A stretch of 64,000 nt of DNA, from NCBI RefSeq assembly GCF_003762925.1, contig NZ_RJUK01000001.1, positions 1,550,001 to 1,614,000 on the forward strand. Reading direction: 5' to 3'. Position 1 is the first letter of the stretch. Every line of letters starts with the position of its first letter. Source of the stretch: Marinimicrobium koreense. GTDB taxonomy: Bacteria > Pseudomonadota > Gammaproteobacteria > Pseudomonadales > Cellvibrionaceae. Position numbers and translations under genes: made by a program. The notes beneath the pieces are model-generated. The model was given only the letters and a program-made list of their open reading frames with translations. It did not search any database and had not been told where the DNA came from. This document shows positions 27,934-36,601 of this stretch, one piece after another.

Positions 27934-28082
27934 CGAGACAATGGCAGATTATTGCTCGTAGAGAACTCTGCCTTGGTAAATCGCACCCACCCGATTTGCG
28001 ATGAGCTTCATAGTAAGCCGTGTCATGGGCCGTTAATATCGTTCAGCGTTGCGAGACCTGAACCGATGAGGACCAGGCACGG

Positions 28083-29261
28083 ATGGGGATGAAAGCCGTT
28101 CTGTTCAATGTTCATGATATTGCGTTGATTGTGACAGTCATCGCCTGTGCGCTGCTGGGCTCCCGACACATTGGCGGCTGGCGTCGACCGAAGCGCTCCG
28201 GTTATCTTTTTGGGTTGTTTCTCGCGATCAATGCGCTGGTCGCCGTGAATACACTGATTGTCTGGGCCGAGCCCATTCGCCACCCGGTGTTTGCGCTGCT
28301 CCCCTACTTGTATCTCGTCTTGGGCGCCGTGGGCTTTCTGCTGGGGCCCCTGCTCTATTGGCAGTTGAAATCACATATGAGCCCGGGGTTCCGCTTGAGC
28401 CGCTGGCAGTGGTGGCATCTGACCCCTGCGGTGCTGGCGCTGATATACCTTTACCTTGAGTGCTTCCGTTTTCCCCACGCGGTACAACGGGACCTGCTAC
28501 TGAACCTGCAGCTGTATCAGCAGCCGAACGCCTATTACGACGACTTTATTACCCTGAAGAAATTATTGCCGCTTGCCTATGGCCTGTGGTGTCTGGCCAT
28601 CGTTGTTCGCTCCAGGCACGAAGTTTCAGCGACGATCGTCGACAAAGACGTCTTTCGTGAACAGAGTTGTATCGTAAGCGGCTTCACCATGGTGTGGTTG
28701 TGGAGCGCCCTTACCCACTTTGTGGGCAGCGCGCATTCCGGTCCGGTCAGCGATGCCATGGGCGTGGTCGGCAATTACGCCACCCTGGCGTTGATCGCCT
28801 TTTTGCTCTACCGGGAATTGCTCACACCGCTCCCTACCCTCACAGCACAACAGAGCACGCCCCCGGCCAGTGCCGCCCCCATCGACGATGCCGACGTGGC
28901 GCGTATTACAGCGGCCATGACCCGAGATAGAGTCTACCTGAACCCTCAGCTTACCCTGGAGCGTTTTGCGGCGAAGGTTGACTGTTCGCCGCGAGACGTC
29001 TCAACCATCATAAACCGCCGCTTCAAGCAGAACTTTCACGATTTTGTCAGTCGCTATCGCCTCGAGGAAGTAAAACGTCAGCTACGCGACCCGGCAACCA
29101 GGAATCAGACCATTACCGATATCGCCCGAGCGGCGGGATTCAACAGCAAGGCCACCTTCCACCGCTTCTTCAAGAAAACCGAAGGCATCACGCCATGCGC
29201 CTACCGGCAGAAACACCACCCGGACTGTGACGGCCTGCCGGCCAGCTCTCGTACCGCCTGA
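28083..29261 (+). CDS. AraC-family regulator with N-terminal membrane domain
   Basis: 392 residues. The first 240 contain about seven hydrophobic helices (for example IALIVTVIACALLG, YLFGLFLAINALVAV, YLYLVLGAVGFLLGPLLYW). The C-terminal 110 residues are a double-HTH AraC domain (LTLERFAAKVDCSPRDVSTI, ITDIARAAGFNSKATFHRFF, GITPCAYR). Such membrane-anchored AraC proteins sense signals at the membrane and often control the neighbouring gene; the GH16 beta-glucanase gene follows in the same direction 145 bp downstream. The start is at 28083 or the ATG 6 bp later. Confidence 0.88.
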   Translation: MGMKAVLFNVHDIALIVTVIACALLGSRHIGGWRRPKRSGYLFGLFLAINALVAVNTLIVWAEPIRHPVFALLPYLYLVLGAVGFLLGPLLYWQLKSHMSPGFRLSRWQWWHLTPAVLALIYLYLECFRFPHAVQRDLLLNLQLYQQPNAYYDDFITLKKLLPLAYGLWCLAIVVRSRHEVSATIVDKDVFREQSCIVSGFTMVWLWSALTHFVGSAHSGPVSDAMGVVGNYATLALIAFLLYRELLTPLPTLTAQQSTPPASAAPIDDADVARITAAMTRDRVYLNPQLTLERFAAKVDCSPRDVSTIINRRFKQNFHDFVSRYRLEEVKRQLRDPATRNQTITDIARAAGFNSKATFHRFFKKTEGITPCAYRQKHHPDCDGLPASSRTA

Positions 29262-29406
29262 TCCCACCCTGTCTCAATTTCTGAAAAACGCCTATTGAGA
29301 CTGTTCCTCACGCGCTCCCCACCGGAAAATTACCCGGTCGGCCGCCACTCTCCCCGGGGAGCCAGGCGCCTGCGATCTTCATTCTTATAACTTTAAGGAG
29401 TTCGTT

Positions 29407-30561
29407 ATGTTTTCCTCTCTACGGCGACTCGCCCGCACGGTGCCCGTCTGCGGGCTATTACTCATGGTGCCTTTGTTGGCAGACGCCAAACCCTACAAAA
29501 GCGCTGAAGTGTTTACTCTGGATTCGGAGCTCTACGGCAAATATGTGATTCGCATGCGGGCCGGTAAAGGCAGCGGCCTGATCTCGGCGTTTTTCCTCTG
29601 GAAGGAAGGCTCGGAGCTCGAGGATGTATTCTGGGAGGAGGTAGACATTGAGGTGCTCGGTAAAGACGGCGCCAACGCCTGGCAGAGCAACATCATCACC
29701 GGCCTGGGCACCAAGATCACCTCTGAGGAGGTACACCCAGCGTCTGGCCTGGGGGATAGCTACCATACGTTCACGCTTGAGTGGACTCCAGATCGGGTTC
29801 GCTGGCTGATTGACGGGCAGTTGGTGCGCGAAGTGAATGGCAATCAGGCCAGTGCCCTGACCAGCCCCGCCCAGGCGCGCATGAACTTCTGGCCGGCGAA
29901 TATCGCCGAGTGGGTTGGTCCCTTCGATGACAGCATTCTACCGGTGCACATGTACATAAACTGGATGGAATACCATCGCTGGGATGGACAGAATTTCCAG
30001 CTTAGCTGGCGTGATGATTTTGATTCGCTGGATCCCTCCCGCTGGGGCACCGCCGACTGGACGTTTGCGGAAAACAGCGCCGATTTCACCCCGAGCAACG
30101 TCACCACTCGCGATGGCTATCTGGTGCTGAGCATGACGCATGAAGGGCAGGAAGGCTATAACGGTACGCCGCCACAAGACACCGACGAAGGTACGCCCGA
30201 GCCAGATCCCGAGCCGGAACCCGATCCCGAGCCCGAACCGGAACCAGAGCCCACACCCGGTACTATTGGCTGCAGCGTAACGGGGCTCAATCAGTGGGGG
30301 TCGGGTTATCAGATGGATGTAACGGTAACCAATGACACCAATAGCGCCATCAACGGCTGGGTCGCCACACTCGGTTTTGATCAGGACCCACAGGTGACCA
30401 ATAGCTGGAGCGCCAATGTACAGGCCAGCGCGTCCGACATTGTGGCCAGCAGCCTGAGCTGGAATGCCAACCTGGCTCCAGGGAGCACCGCCACCTTCGG
30501 GGTTCTCGGCAATGCCAATGGATCGATCAGCACACCGGACTGTACCGCCACGGCCAACTGA
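29407..30561 (+). CDS. Circularly permuted GH16 beta-1,3-1,4-glucanase with CBM2
   Basis: A 384-residue secreted enzyme expected to cut mixed-linkage beta-glucan (lichenan). After the signal peptide (cleavage near ADA) the protein starts at what is normally the middle of the fold (YKSAEVFTLDSELYGKYVIR). The catalytic motif WEEVDIEVLG follows, with Glu78 the likely nucleophile and Glu82 the acid/base. The strand block that opens ordinary lichenases (FDSLDPSRWGTADWTFAEN, then DGYLVLSMTHEGQEGYNG) comes at the end of the domain, at about residues 205-255. This order is that of the naturally permuted Fibrobacter succinogenes glucanase. A Pro-Glu-Asp linker and a cellulose-binding CBM2 (about 287-384, disulfide cysteines at both ends) follow. 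Confidence 0.93.
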   Translation: MFSSLRRLARTVPVCGLLLMVPLLADAKPYKSAEVFTLDSELYGKYVIRMRAGKGSGLISAFFLWKEGSELEDVFWEEVDIEVLGKDGANAWQSNIITGLGTKITSEEVHPASGLGDSYHTFTLEWTPDRVRWLIDGQLVREVNGNQASALTSPAQARMNFWPANIAEWVGPFDDSILPVHMYINWMEYHRWDGQNFQLSWRDDFDSLDPSRWGTADWTFAENSADFTPSNVTTRDGYLVLSMTHEGQEGYNGTPPQDTDEGTPEPDPEPEPDPEPEPEPEPTPGTIGCSVTGLNQWGSGYQMDVTVTNDTNSAINGWVATLGFDQDPQVTNSWSANVQASASDIVASSLSWNANLAPGSTATFGVLGNANGSISTPDCTATAN

Positions 30562-30583
30562 TACGCCAGAGGCGGTAGATACT

Positions 30584-30613
30584 GAAATAGGGCTTATCGC
30601 TAAGCCCTATTTC
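30584..30613. terminator. Perfect hairpin between convergent genes
   Basis: A 13-bp perfect stem (GAAATAGGGCTTA with its complement) around a TCGC loop. It lies between the stops of the GH16 gene (30561) and the hydrolase gene (30638), and probably ends transcription in both directions. Confidence 0.8.
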
Positions 30614-30637
30614 ATCGCAGTGACCTTGAGTTTCCCC

Positions 30638-31585
30638 TCAGTCTTTTGCAGAGTTCAGAAAGCCATTAACTTCCAACCAGTACATGAACGAACCAAACCA
30701 CTTGTTGCTGGTCCGGTCCGGATTGCCCAGCCCGAAGCCGTGACCGCCATTCTGGTACAGGTGGAACTCGACCGGAATGCCCGCTTCGTACCAGGATTCA
30801 ATCAGGCCGAATTTTCCGTTGAAGAGGAAGTCGTCGGAAGCGATGGCGGCAAACATCGGCGGCGCACTCTCTGGCACATCGACAGCATTCATACCGCCGT
30901 AAATCGGACCAATAAACGCCAGCTCGACTTTTTCGGATTCGAGTGCGGTGGCCATAGTCAGGCCTGCGCCGGCAGAGAAACCAATCATGCCGATTCGTTC
31001 AGGATCAACGCCCCAGTCATCAGCGCGCTCGAGTATCATCGAATAAGCCGCCTCAACATCTGCAATCTGGTTTGACAGGTCCCAGCGCGGGCGCTCCGGT
31101 GCTTCGTTCTGTTCACCACCCCCAGAGGATTCATCGGCTTCTTCGAAGCGGCGGTTCATCTGGTTTTCGAAGTCTTCTAGGGAGGGAGCCGTGGGTTGCA
31201 GCCGGTATTTGAGGACAAAGGCGTTGATGCCCTGTTCGGCCAGCGCCTCGGCCACCTCCCAGCCTTCATTGCCCATGGACAGCCACATGAAGCCACCGCC
31301 CGGCGCCACAATCACCGAGGTGCCATTGGCTTTTTCCGGATCGGCCAGTACCGGCGTCAGAGTCGCCTTGGAAATATTGCGGGCCATGGGGTCGCCCCAC
31401 TGACGGAACCAGCTTTCCGGCTCGGTCTGCCCTTCAACGCCACCGGTTTCCAGAGGAATGGCGCCGGGCTCATCGGGTGCCTCGATCGGATACATTTTGC
31501 CGTCCTGCGCGAAGGCGGCGGTGCTGAAGGCGATCAGTGCGACCGCGACGCATTGACTCAAAAATGGGATTGATTTTCTGCTCAT
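30638..31585 (-). CDS. Secreted alpha/beta hydrolase (acetylxylan-esterase/BD-FAE-like)
   Basis: 315 residues with a cleavable signal peptide (AFA before Gln27). The oxyanion segment VIVAPGGGFMWLSM, nucleophile motif GFSAG (Ser204) and late GGHGFG histidine give the hydrolase triad, with the acid in the IASDDFLF segment. This type includes carbohydrate esterases acting on acetylated or feruloylated xylan (BD-FAE and related). An insert rich in Glu/Gly (about 140-165) between strands looks unusual. It faces the GH16 gene, in keeping with a hemicellulose-degrading role. Confidence 0.85.
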   Translation of the reverse strand: MSRKSIPFLSQCVAVALIAFSTAAFAQDGKMYPIEAPDEPGAIPLETGGVEGQTEPESWFRQWGDPMARNISKATLTPVLADPEKANGTSVIVAPGGGFMWLSMGNEGWEVAEALAEQGINAFVLKYRLQPTAPSLEDFENQMNRRFEEADESSGGGEQNEAPERPRWDLSNQIADVEAAYSMILERADDWGVDPERIGMIGFSAGAGLTMATALESEKVELAFIGPIYGGMNAVDVPESAPPMFAAIASDDFLFNGKFGLIESWYEAGIPVEFHLYQNGGHGFGLGNPDRTSNKWFGSFMYWLEVNGFLNSAKD

Positions 31586-31855
31586 GACGTTCCTGCCTGT
31601 GCGTTGTTATTGGCTTTCGTTGGGTATACTCGCTGATTGAACGATCGCTCCAAAACCGGGCTCCGGCACCGGAACGCCTATCAGTCATGTGGACAATAAG
31701 ACAAGACACCACGCACGTAAAGCCCCGGCGTAAATGTATACTAGTCGTTTTCACCCGCCCGAGCTCAGCCCTCTCACGCTTAATGGCCCATATTTACACC
31801 AATAAGCGAAAAATTTGAGCTAATGCCGCAACATTCCCACAAATTCAACGGAACG

Positions 31856-32176
31856 CTATGAGGGTATTTCGAAGAACTGGTAACTGTTTCGCCCGTTTTC
31901 TTTAATGGTATACATGGCGGTATCGGAGTTTTTCATCAGCGTATCGGCATCACTGCCATTTTCAGGGAACACACTGATGCCAATACTCAGGGTGAGCTTG
32001 AAGGATTGACTGTCAACCCAGTTCGGCAGTGAAAACTTGGACAGCAATTTTTCGGCGATGTGGGCCGCGTCCTCACGACTCCCGATCTCAGTCAACAGGA
32101 TCACAAACTCGTTACCTTTCAGGGAGAGGTAGTCGGAGCGTTTGCACAGCGGAGCGTTCAACGTTCGATACGTGTG
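31856..32176 (-). pseudogene. GGDEF-domain relic (diguanylate cyclase C-terminal half)
   Basis: About 100 codons correspond to the second half of a GGDEF domain: LKGNEFVILLTEIG at the active-site position (GGDEF reduced to KGNEF), LTLSIGISVFPENGSDADTL, and the ending NSDTAMYTIKENGRNSYQFF. The N-terminal half and any sensor domain are absent, a stop (TGA at 32177-32179) lies just upstream, and the signature is degenerate, so it cannot make c-di-GMP. It is a gene remnant. Confidence 0.85.
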
Positions 32177-32278
32177 TCAGCGCACCGACACCCAAGCGGC
32201 GTTTGCCTAATGTACGTGCAAGAGCGAAATAGAAACTCAGTCATTTGGACGAAGTGCATCGCTCCCCGGAGAAACTCC

Positions 32279-32509
32279 ATGAAAGAGAAAAACCGCAACA
32301 AGGCAAATGACAAGGCCGCTATTGAGCGCCGCAAGCAAAAGCGGGCTATGCAACAGCAACACTCCACCGATAAACACATCGATCAGGTATTTCCAGATGT
32401 TCCTAACAAGGATACCTTTGGGCCCGCAAAATTCAGTCACATCACCGGCAACGGGTTTCGCGGAGATAACCGACTATCGCCATTGGCAACCAATAGAACC
32501 CCCATTTGA
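32279..32509 (+). CDS. Small basic protein, unknown (76 residues)
   Basis: ATG 32279 has GGAGA upstream. The first half is strongly basic and helical (MKEKNRNKANDKAAIERRKQ), the second half has no pattern (IDQVFPDVPNKDTFG, SPLATNRTPI). No family is recognised. The good ribosome-binding site and charge pattern argue for a real gene; the short length and lack of relatives argue for caution. The longer frame from 32060 runs through the GGDEF relic and is not credible. Confidence 0.4.
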   Translation: MKEKNRNKANDKAAIERRKQKRAMQQQHSTDKHIDQVFPDVPNKDTFGPAKFSHITGNGFRGDNRLSPLATNRTPI

Positions 32510-32597
32510 ACAGGATCAAACAAACGTAACGTCGGTTTCAGCCGTTTCAAGGGTCATGGTGGTAGATCTCTGCTACCCGAAGTAGGACGATGCCGCG

Positions 32598-33332
32598 TTA
32601 ATGAGCCTGTAGCAGGCTGGGCTTGAGCAGACGGTCCGTCTCCTTTTTGACCACGGAGTAGCACTCACAGCTCAGTGTCTCAAGCTTGCGGCGGTCGATG
32701 ACTTCGATGTGACCGCGGCGGTACTCGATAACACCGAGCTTCTGTAGCCGGCCCGCGGCCTCGGTCACCCCCTCCCGGCGAACGCCGAGCATATTGGCGA
32801 TCAGCTCCTGGGTCATGACCAGGTGATTGGTGGGCAAACGATCCAGCGACAGCAGAAGCCAACGACACAACTGCTGGTCGATGGAGTGGTGGCGATTACA
32901 GACCGCCGTCTGTGCCATCTGGGTAATCAGCGCCTGGGTGTAGCGAAGTACCAATGACATCAACTGACCGTGGCGGTTGAACTCGTCTATCAGTCTCTGC
33001 CCCAACAGCCGGTAGCCGCTACCGCCACTTTGAACCAGGGCTCGGCTGGAGGTGCTTTCGCCTCCCATAAACAGCGCGATCCCCACCAGCCCCTCATTCC
33101 CCACCACTGAGATTTCGGCCGAAGCGCCGCTCTCCATGACGTAAAGCAGGGATACGATACAATCCGCAGGGAAATACACATGGCGCATTTTATCGCCGGG
33201 CTCATAGAGCACCTTACCCAGGGGTAGGTCGATTTCCTCAAGGTGGGGGAATATTCGTTGCTGAACGTCAGGCGAAAGTGCAGCAAGAAGCTGGTTCTGC
33301 GTCGGCTGAAGCGGTATGGGCATCGGTGACAT
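32598..33332 (-). CDS. Crp/Fnr-family regulator 1
   Basis: 244 residues: a cyclic-nucleotide-binding-type beta-roll (LPLGKVLYEPGDKMRHVYFP, VVGNEGLVGIALFMGG), a dimer helix, and a C-terminal winged HTH (LVMTQELIANMLGVRREGVT, then LQKLGVIEYRRGHIEVID). The cAMP-contact arginine/serine pair of CRP is not present and there is no N-terminal Fe-S cysteine cluster, so the signal is unknown. It ends with a C-E-C-Y motif also seen, as C-G-C-Y, in the second regulator upstream. The intergenic space behind its start carries a structured repeat. Confidence 0.9.
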   Translation of the reverse strand: MSPMPIPLQPTQNQLLAALSPDVQQRIFPHLEEIDLPLGKVLYEPGDKMRHVYFPADCIVSLLYVMESGASAEISVVGNEGLVGIALFMGGESTSSRALVQSGGSGYRLLGQRLIDEFNRHGQLMSLVLRYTQALITQMAQTAVCNRHHSIDQQLCRWLLLSLDRLPTNHLVMTQELIANMLGVRREGVTEAAGRLQKLGVIEYRRGHIEVIDRRKLETLSCECYSVVKKETDRLLKPSLLQAH

Positions 33333-33431
33333 CTCCTTGCTGTCCTGGCGGGTGAGCTTCAGTTTAGCCTATATTTGGAGGTTATGCGCGACACAAAGTA
33401 TAAAGCCAAGTCATTCCAGCCCACGGGGGCA

Positions 33432-33567
33432 ATGGGCTATCAGTTTCCCGGACGCGCCATAAATACATCCGTGTCGTCCTTCAGTGTATAGTTGTGTTCC
33501 CTATCTTCCCTGTAGGCTCGTTCTCAGTCGTCCTGCCCGAGAACGGTCCGGGAAACTGATAGCCCAT
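33432..33567 (+). repeat. Structured variable-arm element, copy A
   Basis: The outer arms 33432-33453 and 33546-33567 are a perfect 22-bp inverted repeat. Inside lie the conserved core GCGCCATAAATACATCC (33454-33470) and CCCTGTAGGCTCG (33508-33520). Between them, in the loop of the TACA:TGTA hairpin, 37 extra bases are found that the other copies lack. A second hairpin (CGTTCTC 33519-33525 with GAGAACG 33539-33545) follows. It shares the core plan with 61748-61847 and 62041-62142, but the arm sequences are unrelated. It lies between two Crp/Fnr genes in a 346-bp gap with no gene. Confidence 0.85.
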
Positions 33568-33678
33568 CGCTGTCAGAACCCGCTAACAATAAGAATAGCG
33601 TATTGCCCTCACAGGCTCTGTACGCTATCGAGCATTAATATTAACAGAAGCAAGAAATACGATTTTCAGATAATCGGA

Positions 33679-34407
33679 TCAAGAAAACATGACTGGACAA
33701 TTGTTCAGACTTTCGTTGTAACAACCACAGGATGAACTCTCCAGCCGTTTTCGATCGAGAACGGTTATCTTGCCACGACTGTACCGAATGATCCCCTCTC
33801 GCTGCAGTTTTATGGCGGCGATGGTAACCGCCCCTCTTTGCACCCCCAACATATTGGCTAGCCTCTGATGTGTAAGAGATAGCTGGTCCGTGGTGGATCG
33901 ATCGTGAGCCTGCAACAGAGCTTTCGAGAGGCGATTGCCCACCTCATGAAAGTGGAGGCAACAGGCATTTTGCGACAGTTCCAACAACACCACATAAAGG
34001 TAACGCTGCATTACCCGGAGCAGCGCGGGATGGCTTTTCAGTGCCGCCCGCATTCCTGTATCCGTCATACGCAATGCAATACAGGGTGCTTGAACGACGC
34101 CTAACTTGGAGGCACGATTGATATCCAGAACCAACACCGCTCCCAGCATGCCCTCACTACCGATGCTCTCCGTTTCCAGAGGTTCTTGTCCGCGCAAGGT
34201 TTGAATCAGGGAAACGCTTCCACTGATGGGAAAGTATACATGCCTGAAGCGTTCACCCGCTTCGCACAGCACCGTGCCCAGCGCAATATCTACCCGATCG
34301 CACAGGGCCAGCACGCCTTTCCGTTGTCGATCCGGAAGACTGTCAATCAAGAAGTTTCCGTTTTTCAACGACTCGCCCGGGCGATAATCGCCAGACAACG
34401 GTGGCAT
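33679..34407 (-). CDS. Crp/Fnr-family regulator 2
   Basis: 242 residues with the same architecture as the regulator at 32598-33332: a beta-roll (FRHVYFPISGSVSLIQTL, IGSEGMLGAVLVLD), dimer helix, winged HTH (LSLTHQRLANMLGVQRGAVT) and a terminal C-G-C-Y segment. The two share only moderate identity, so the duplication is old. The ligand is unknown. It diverges from or precedes envelope-stress-type genes (DUF3309, DUF4398, OmpA-like), which may be among its targets. Confidence 0.9.
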   Translation of the reverse strand: MPPLSGDYRPGESLKNGNFLIDSLPDRQRKGVLALCDRVDIALGTVLCEAGERFRHVYFPISGSVSLIQTLRGQEPLETESIGSEGMLGAVLVLDINRASKLGVVQAPCIALRMTDTGMRAALKSHPALLRVMQRYLYVVLLELSQNACCLHFHEVGNRLSKALLQAHDRSTTDQLSLTHQRLANMLGVQRGAVTIAAIKLQREGIIRYSRGKITVLDRKRLESSSCGCYNESLNNCPVMFS

Positions 34408-34451
34408 TGCCTTCTCCTCTTCATAATTCGAACTGGGCGGTCACTTCTGGT

Positions 34452-34610
34452 TCAGATCCTTCCGGTCAACAACAAAATCAATAACACCACCACAATGACG
34501 CCTACCACCCCACTTGGCATATAGCCCCAACTCCTGCTGTGTGGCCACGCAGGAAGTGCGCCGAGCAACACCAGAATCAAGATGATCAGTAAAATCGTTG
34601 AAACGCTCAT
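34452..34610 (-). CDS. DUF3309 small membrane protein
   Basis: 52 residues: two hydrophobic helices (STILLIILILVLLGALPAW, VVGVIVVVLLILLL) joined by PHSRSWGYMPSG, the exact plan of DUF3309. ATG 34610 (MSVSTI) is preferred, because AAGGAG lies 8 bp upstream; an ATG 6 bp earlier is too close. The function is unknown; the family is common next to stress-response genes. Confidence 0.88.
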   Translation of the reverse strand: MSVSTILLIILILVLLGALPAWPHSRSWGYMPSGVVGVIVVVLLILLLTGRI

Positions 34611-34746
34611 TTCCATTACTCCTTGGAGTCTCTGAAATTCGAACAGTAGCGAACAAATAGCCAAACTTCGGTGCGCTATCGTACGGATACCAACCGCACA
34701 TCCCTATACAGTTGACCTGAAGCAGTCCCACCTCAGGAGCACCACC

Positions 34747-35148
34747 ATGAAACAGGTAAGCACCCAACGTTCCAGACAGCGTCTACCCGGCGCCCTGGGT
34801 CTGGCGATGGCTGTCGTTTTGCTAAGCGCCTGTACTTCGGCGCCAATGGCGCCGACTTCAGCGTTGAACGAAGCGCGTGAAGCTATTGCCACGGCCGAGC
34901 AAGCCGGGGCCCGGCAGTTTGCCGGCGCCGAGCTGGACGAAGCACAACAGAAGTTGATGTTCGCGGAACGATCCGTGAGCAGCGAGCAGATGATTGAGGC
35001 TGAGCGTCTCGCCCGGGAAGCGATGATTGTTGCTGAGCTGGCATCCGCCCGGACTGAGGCCGCCAAAGCGGTCGCCATCAATGAGGAAATGCGCCGCAGC
35101 GCCGATGCCCTTGACGAAGAAATGCGGCGGACAGGAGAACAGCGATGA
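34747..35148 (+). CDS. DUF4398 lipoprotein
   Basis: 133 residues with a lipobox LLSAC (C29), then a helical Ala/Glu-rich domain of DUF4398 type (ALNEAREAIATAEQAGARQF, ELDEAQQKL). It is a periplasmic lipoprotein that probably works with the OmpA-like protein encoded next, which starts at its stop (ATGA overlap) and carries the same domain. Confidence 0.88.
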   Translation: MKQVSTQRSRQRLPGALGLAMAVVLLSACTSAPMAPTSALNEAREAIATAEQAGARQFAGAELDEAQQKLMFAERSVSSEQMIEAERLAREAMIVAELASARTEAAKAVAINEEMRRSADALDEEMRRTGEQR

Positions 35149-36050
35149 ACAAGACAACCATTCAACCACTTAAATTCAAGTCAGCTTTGGCAGCGCTGGT
35201 GTTTCTGACGGTACTCGCCATCGCGGCGCTCGTGTTGGCGTCATGTGCCACTGCGCCCGACAGCCCCCTGGGGGCAGCGCAAGCACGCAGCAAGCTGACC
35301 ACATTACAGAATGATCCCAATCTTGCCTCCCGGGCCCGGATCGAGCTACGAGAAGCGGAAGCGGCGGTGCGTCTGGCCGAGCAACCGTTGCCCGCCTCGG
35401 ATGCGGCATTAGGCGAGCACCGGGTCTACATGGCCACACAAAAAGTCGCCATCGCCCAGGCCAAAGCGACCACCCGCTACGCTGAGGATCAACGGGCCCA
35501 ACTGGGCGAGGAACGCAGTGAAGCGCGTCTGGAATCCCGAACCCGGGAAGTGAGCAGAGCCCGTGATGATGCCGAACAAGCCCGCTATTCCGAGGCTCAG
35601 GGTGCGGCCGAGGCGACCCGGCAGGCCGAGGAGTATCAGCGCCAGATTGACGCCTTGCAGGCCGAGGTGACCGATCGCGGCCTGGTTCTGACGCTGGGCG
35701 ACGTCCTGTTTGCCACCGGTAGCGCCGATCTTCAACCGGGCGCCAATAGCAATCTCGACAAACTGGTGAGCTTTCTGAACGAGTATCCCGAGCGACGAGT
35801 CCAGGTCGAAGGACATACCGATAGCGTAGGTAGCGCCGAGTACAATCAGGCGCTCTCGCAGCGGCGCGCGGACTCTGTCAGCCGCTATCTGGTTCAGCAC
35901 GGAATCACTTCCCAACGGATTTCGGCTACAGGCATCGGCATGAATCAACCGGTGGCGAGCAACGACAACGCCATGGGACGACAGCAAAACCGGCGAGTCG
36001 AGATCATCATCGAAAACCCACAACCCGCATCAACCAGCCAACTACGCTAA
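35145..36050 (+). CDS. OmpA-family lipoprotein with DUF4398 domain
   Basis: 301 residues: lipobox LASC (C34), a DUF4398 helical domain (about 38-110), a charged coiled coil (about 110-178) and a C-terminal OmpA peptidoglycan-binding domain (about 185-292). The last holds LGDVLFATGSADLQ, VQVEGHTDSVGSAEYN, LSQRRADSVSRYL and the late arginine in NRRVEI. It should tie the outer membrane to the cell wall. The gene is translationally coupled to the DUF4398 gene and ends at a strong terminator. Confidence 0.92.
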   Translation: MNKTTIQPLKFKSALAALVFLTVLAIAALVLASCATAPDSPLGAAQARSKLTTLQNDPNLASRARIELREAEAAVRLAEQPLPASDAALGEHRVYMATQKVAIAQAKATTRYAEDQRAQLGEERSEARLESRTREVSRARDDAEQARYSEAQGAAEATRQAEEYQRQIDALQAEVTDRGLVLTLGDVLFATGSADLQPGANSNLDKLVSFLNEYPERRVQVEGHTDSVGSAEYNQALSQRRADSVSRYLVQHGITSQRISATGIGMNQPVASNDNAMGRQQNRRVEIIIENPQPASTSQLR

Positions 36051-36063
36051 ACGCGTGATGATC

Positions 36064-36096
36064 AAAAGGGGGAGCCACCGGCTCCCCCTTTTCTTT
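36064..36096 (+). terminator. Rho-independent terminator after the OmpA-like gene
   Basis: A 13-bp perfect stem AAAAGGGGGAGCC with its complement around a 3-nt ACC loop, followed by TTTTCTTTT. Confidence 0.93.
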
Positions 36097-36199
36097 TGGA
36101 GGGAACTGCCCCACCATTACACATCTAGACAATTTTAATATAAAGGTTCAAAATGAGACCACTGACACTCAGCAACCCCGTCTCTCGGGAGGTGATCCC

Positions 36200-36601
36200 A
36201 TGGCAACCGCAACGCCCCGTCGACAGCCAGATACCGCTACCCTGGGCCCCGCCGGGCTCAAGGCGGCCTTCAATATTCTGGAAAAGTGGGACTGCAGCCT
36301 GAATGAGCAGTTAGCGATTCTCAGCCTGCCCAAAGCGACCTATTACAAGTACCGCAGTCAGCCCGACAAAGCCCAGTTGGACCGGGACCATCTGGACCGG
36401 ATCAGCTACCTGCTGAACATTCATGCCAGTCTGAACACGGTATTCGACAACCCGGAAAACCGTTACGGCTTTATGCGCATGAAGAACCACAACCCCTACT
36501 TCAGCGGCAAAACTCCCATGGAGGTCATCAGTACCGGCTCCCTGGCGGCGTTATATGAGACCTTCAAACGCGTGGATGCCCTGCGGGGGGCACAGTGGTA
36601 G
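36200..36601 (+). CDS. Xre/MbcA/ParS-type antitoxin
   Basis: 133 residues: an N-terminal HTH-like region (AAFNILEKWDCSLNEQLAIL, LPKATYYKYRSQ) and the C-terminal toxin-binding domain formerly DUF2384 (YLLNIHASLNTVFDNPENRY, GKTPMEVISTGSLAALYETF). It neutralises the RES toxin encoded next. A very strong GGAGGTGAT precedes ATG 36200. The toxin gene overlaps the end by 7 bp, the normal antitoxin-first order for RES-Xre systems. Confidence 0.92.
   Translation: MATATPRRQPDTATLGPAGLKAAFNILEKWDCSLNEQLAILSLPKATYYKYRSQPDKAQLDRDHLDRISYLLNIHASLNTVFDNPENRYGFMRMKNHNPYFSGKTPMEVISTGSLAALYETFKRVDALRGAQW

Noticed and set aside
31856-32176. Functional diguanylate cyclase
   Set aside because: Half the domain is missing and the GGDEF signature reads KGNEF.
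33484-33735. Plus-strand 83-codon frame in the Crp/Fnr gap
   Set aside because: It runs through the structured element and into a regulator gene; no start signal or motif.
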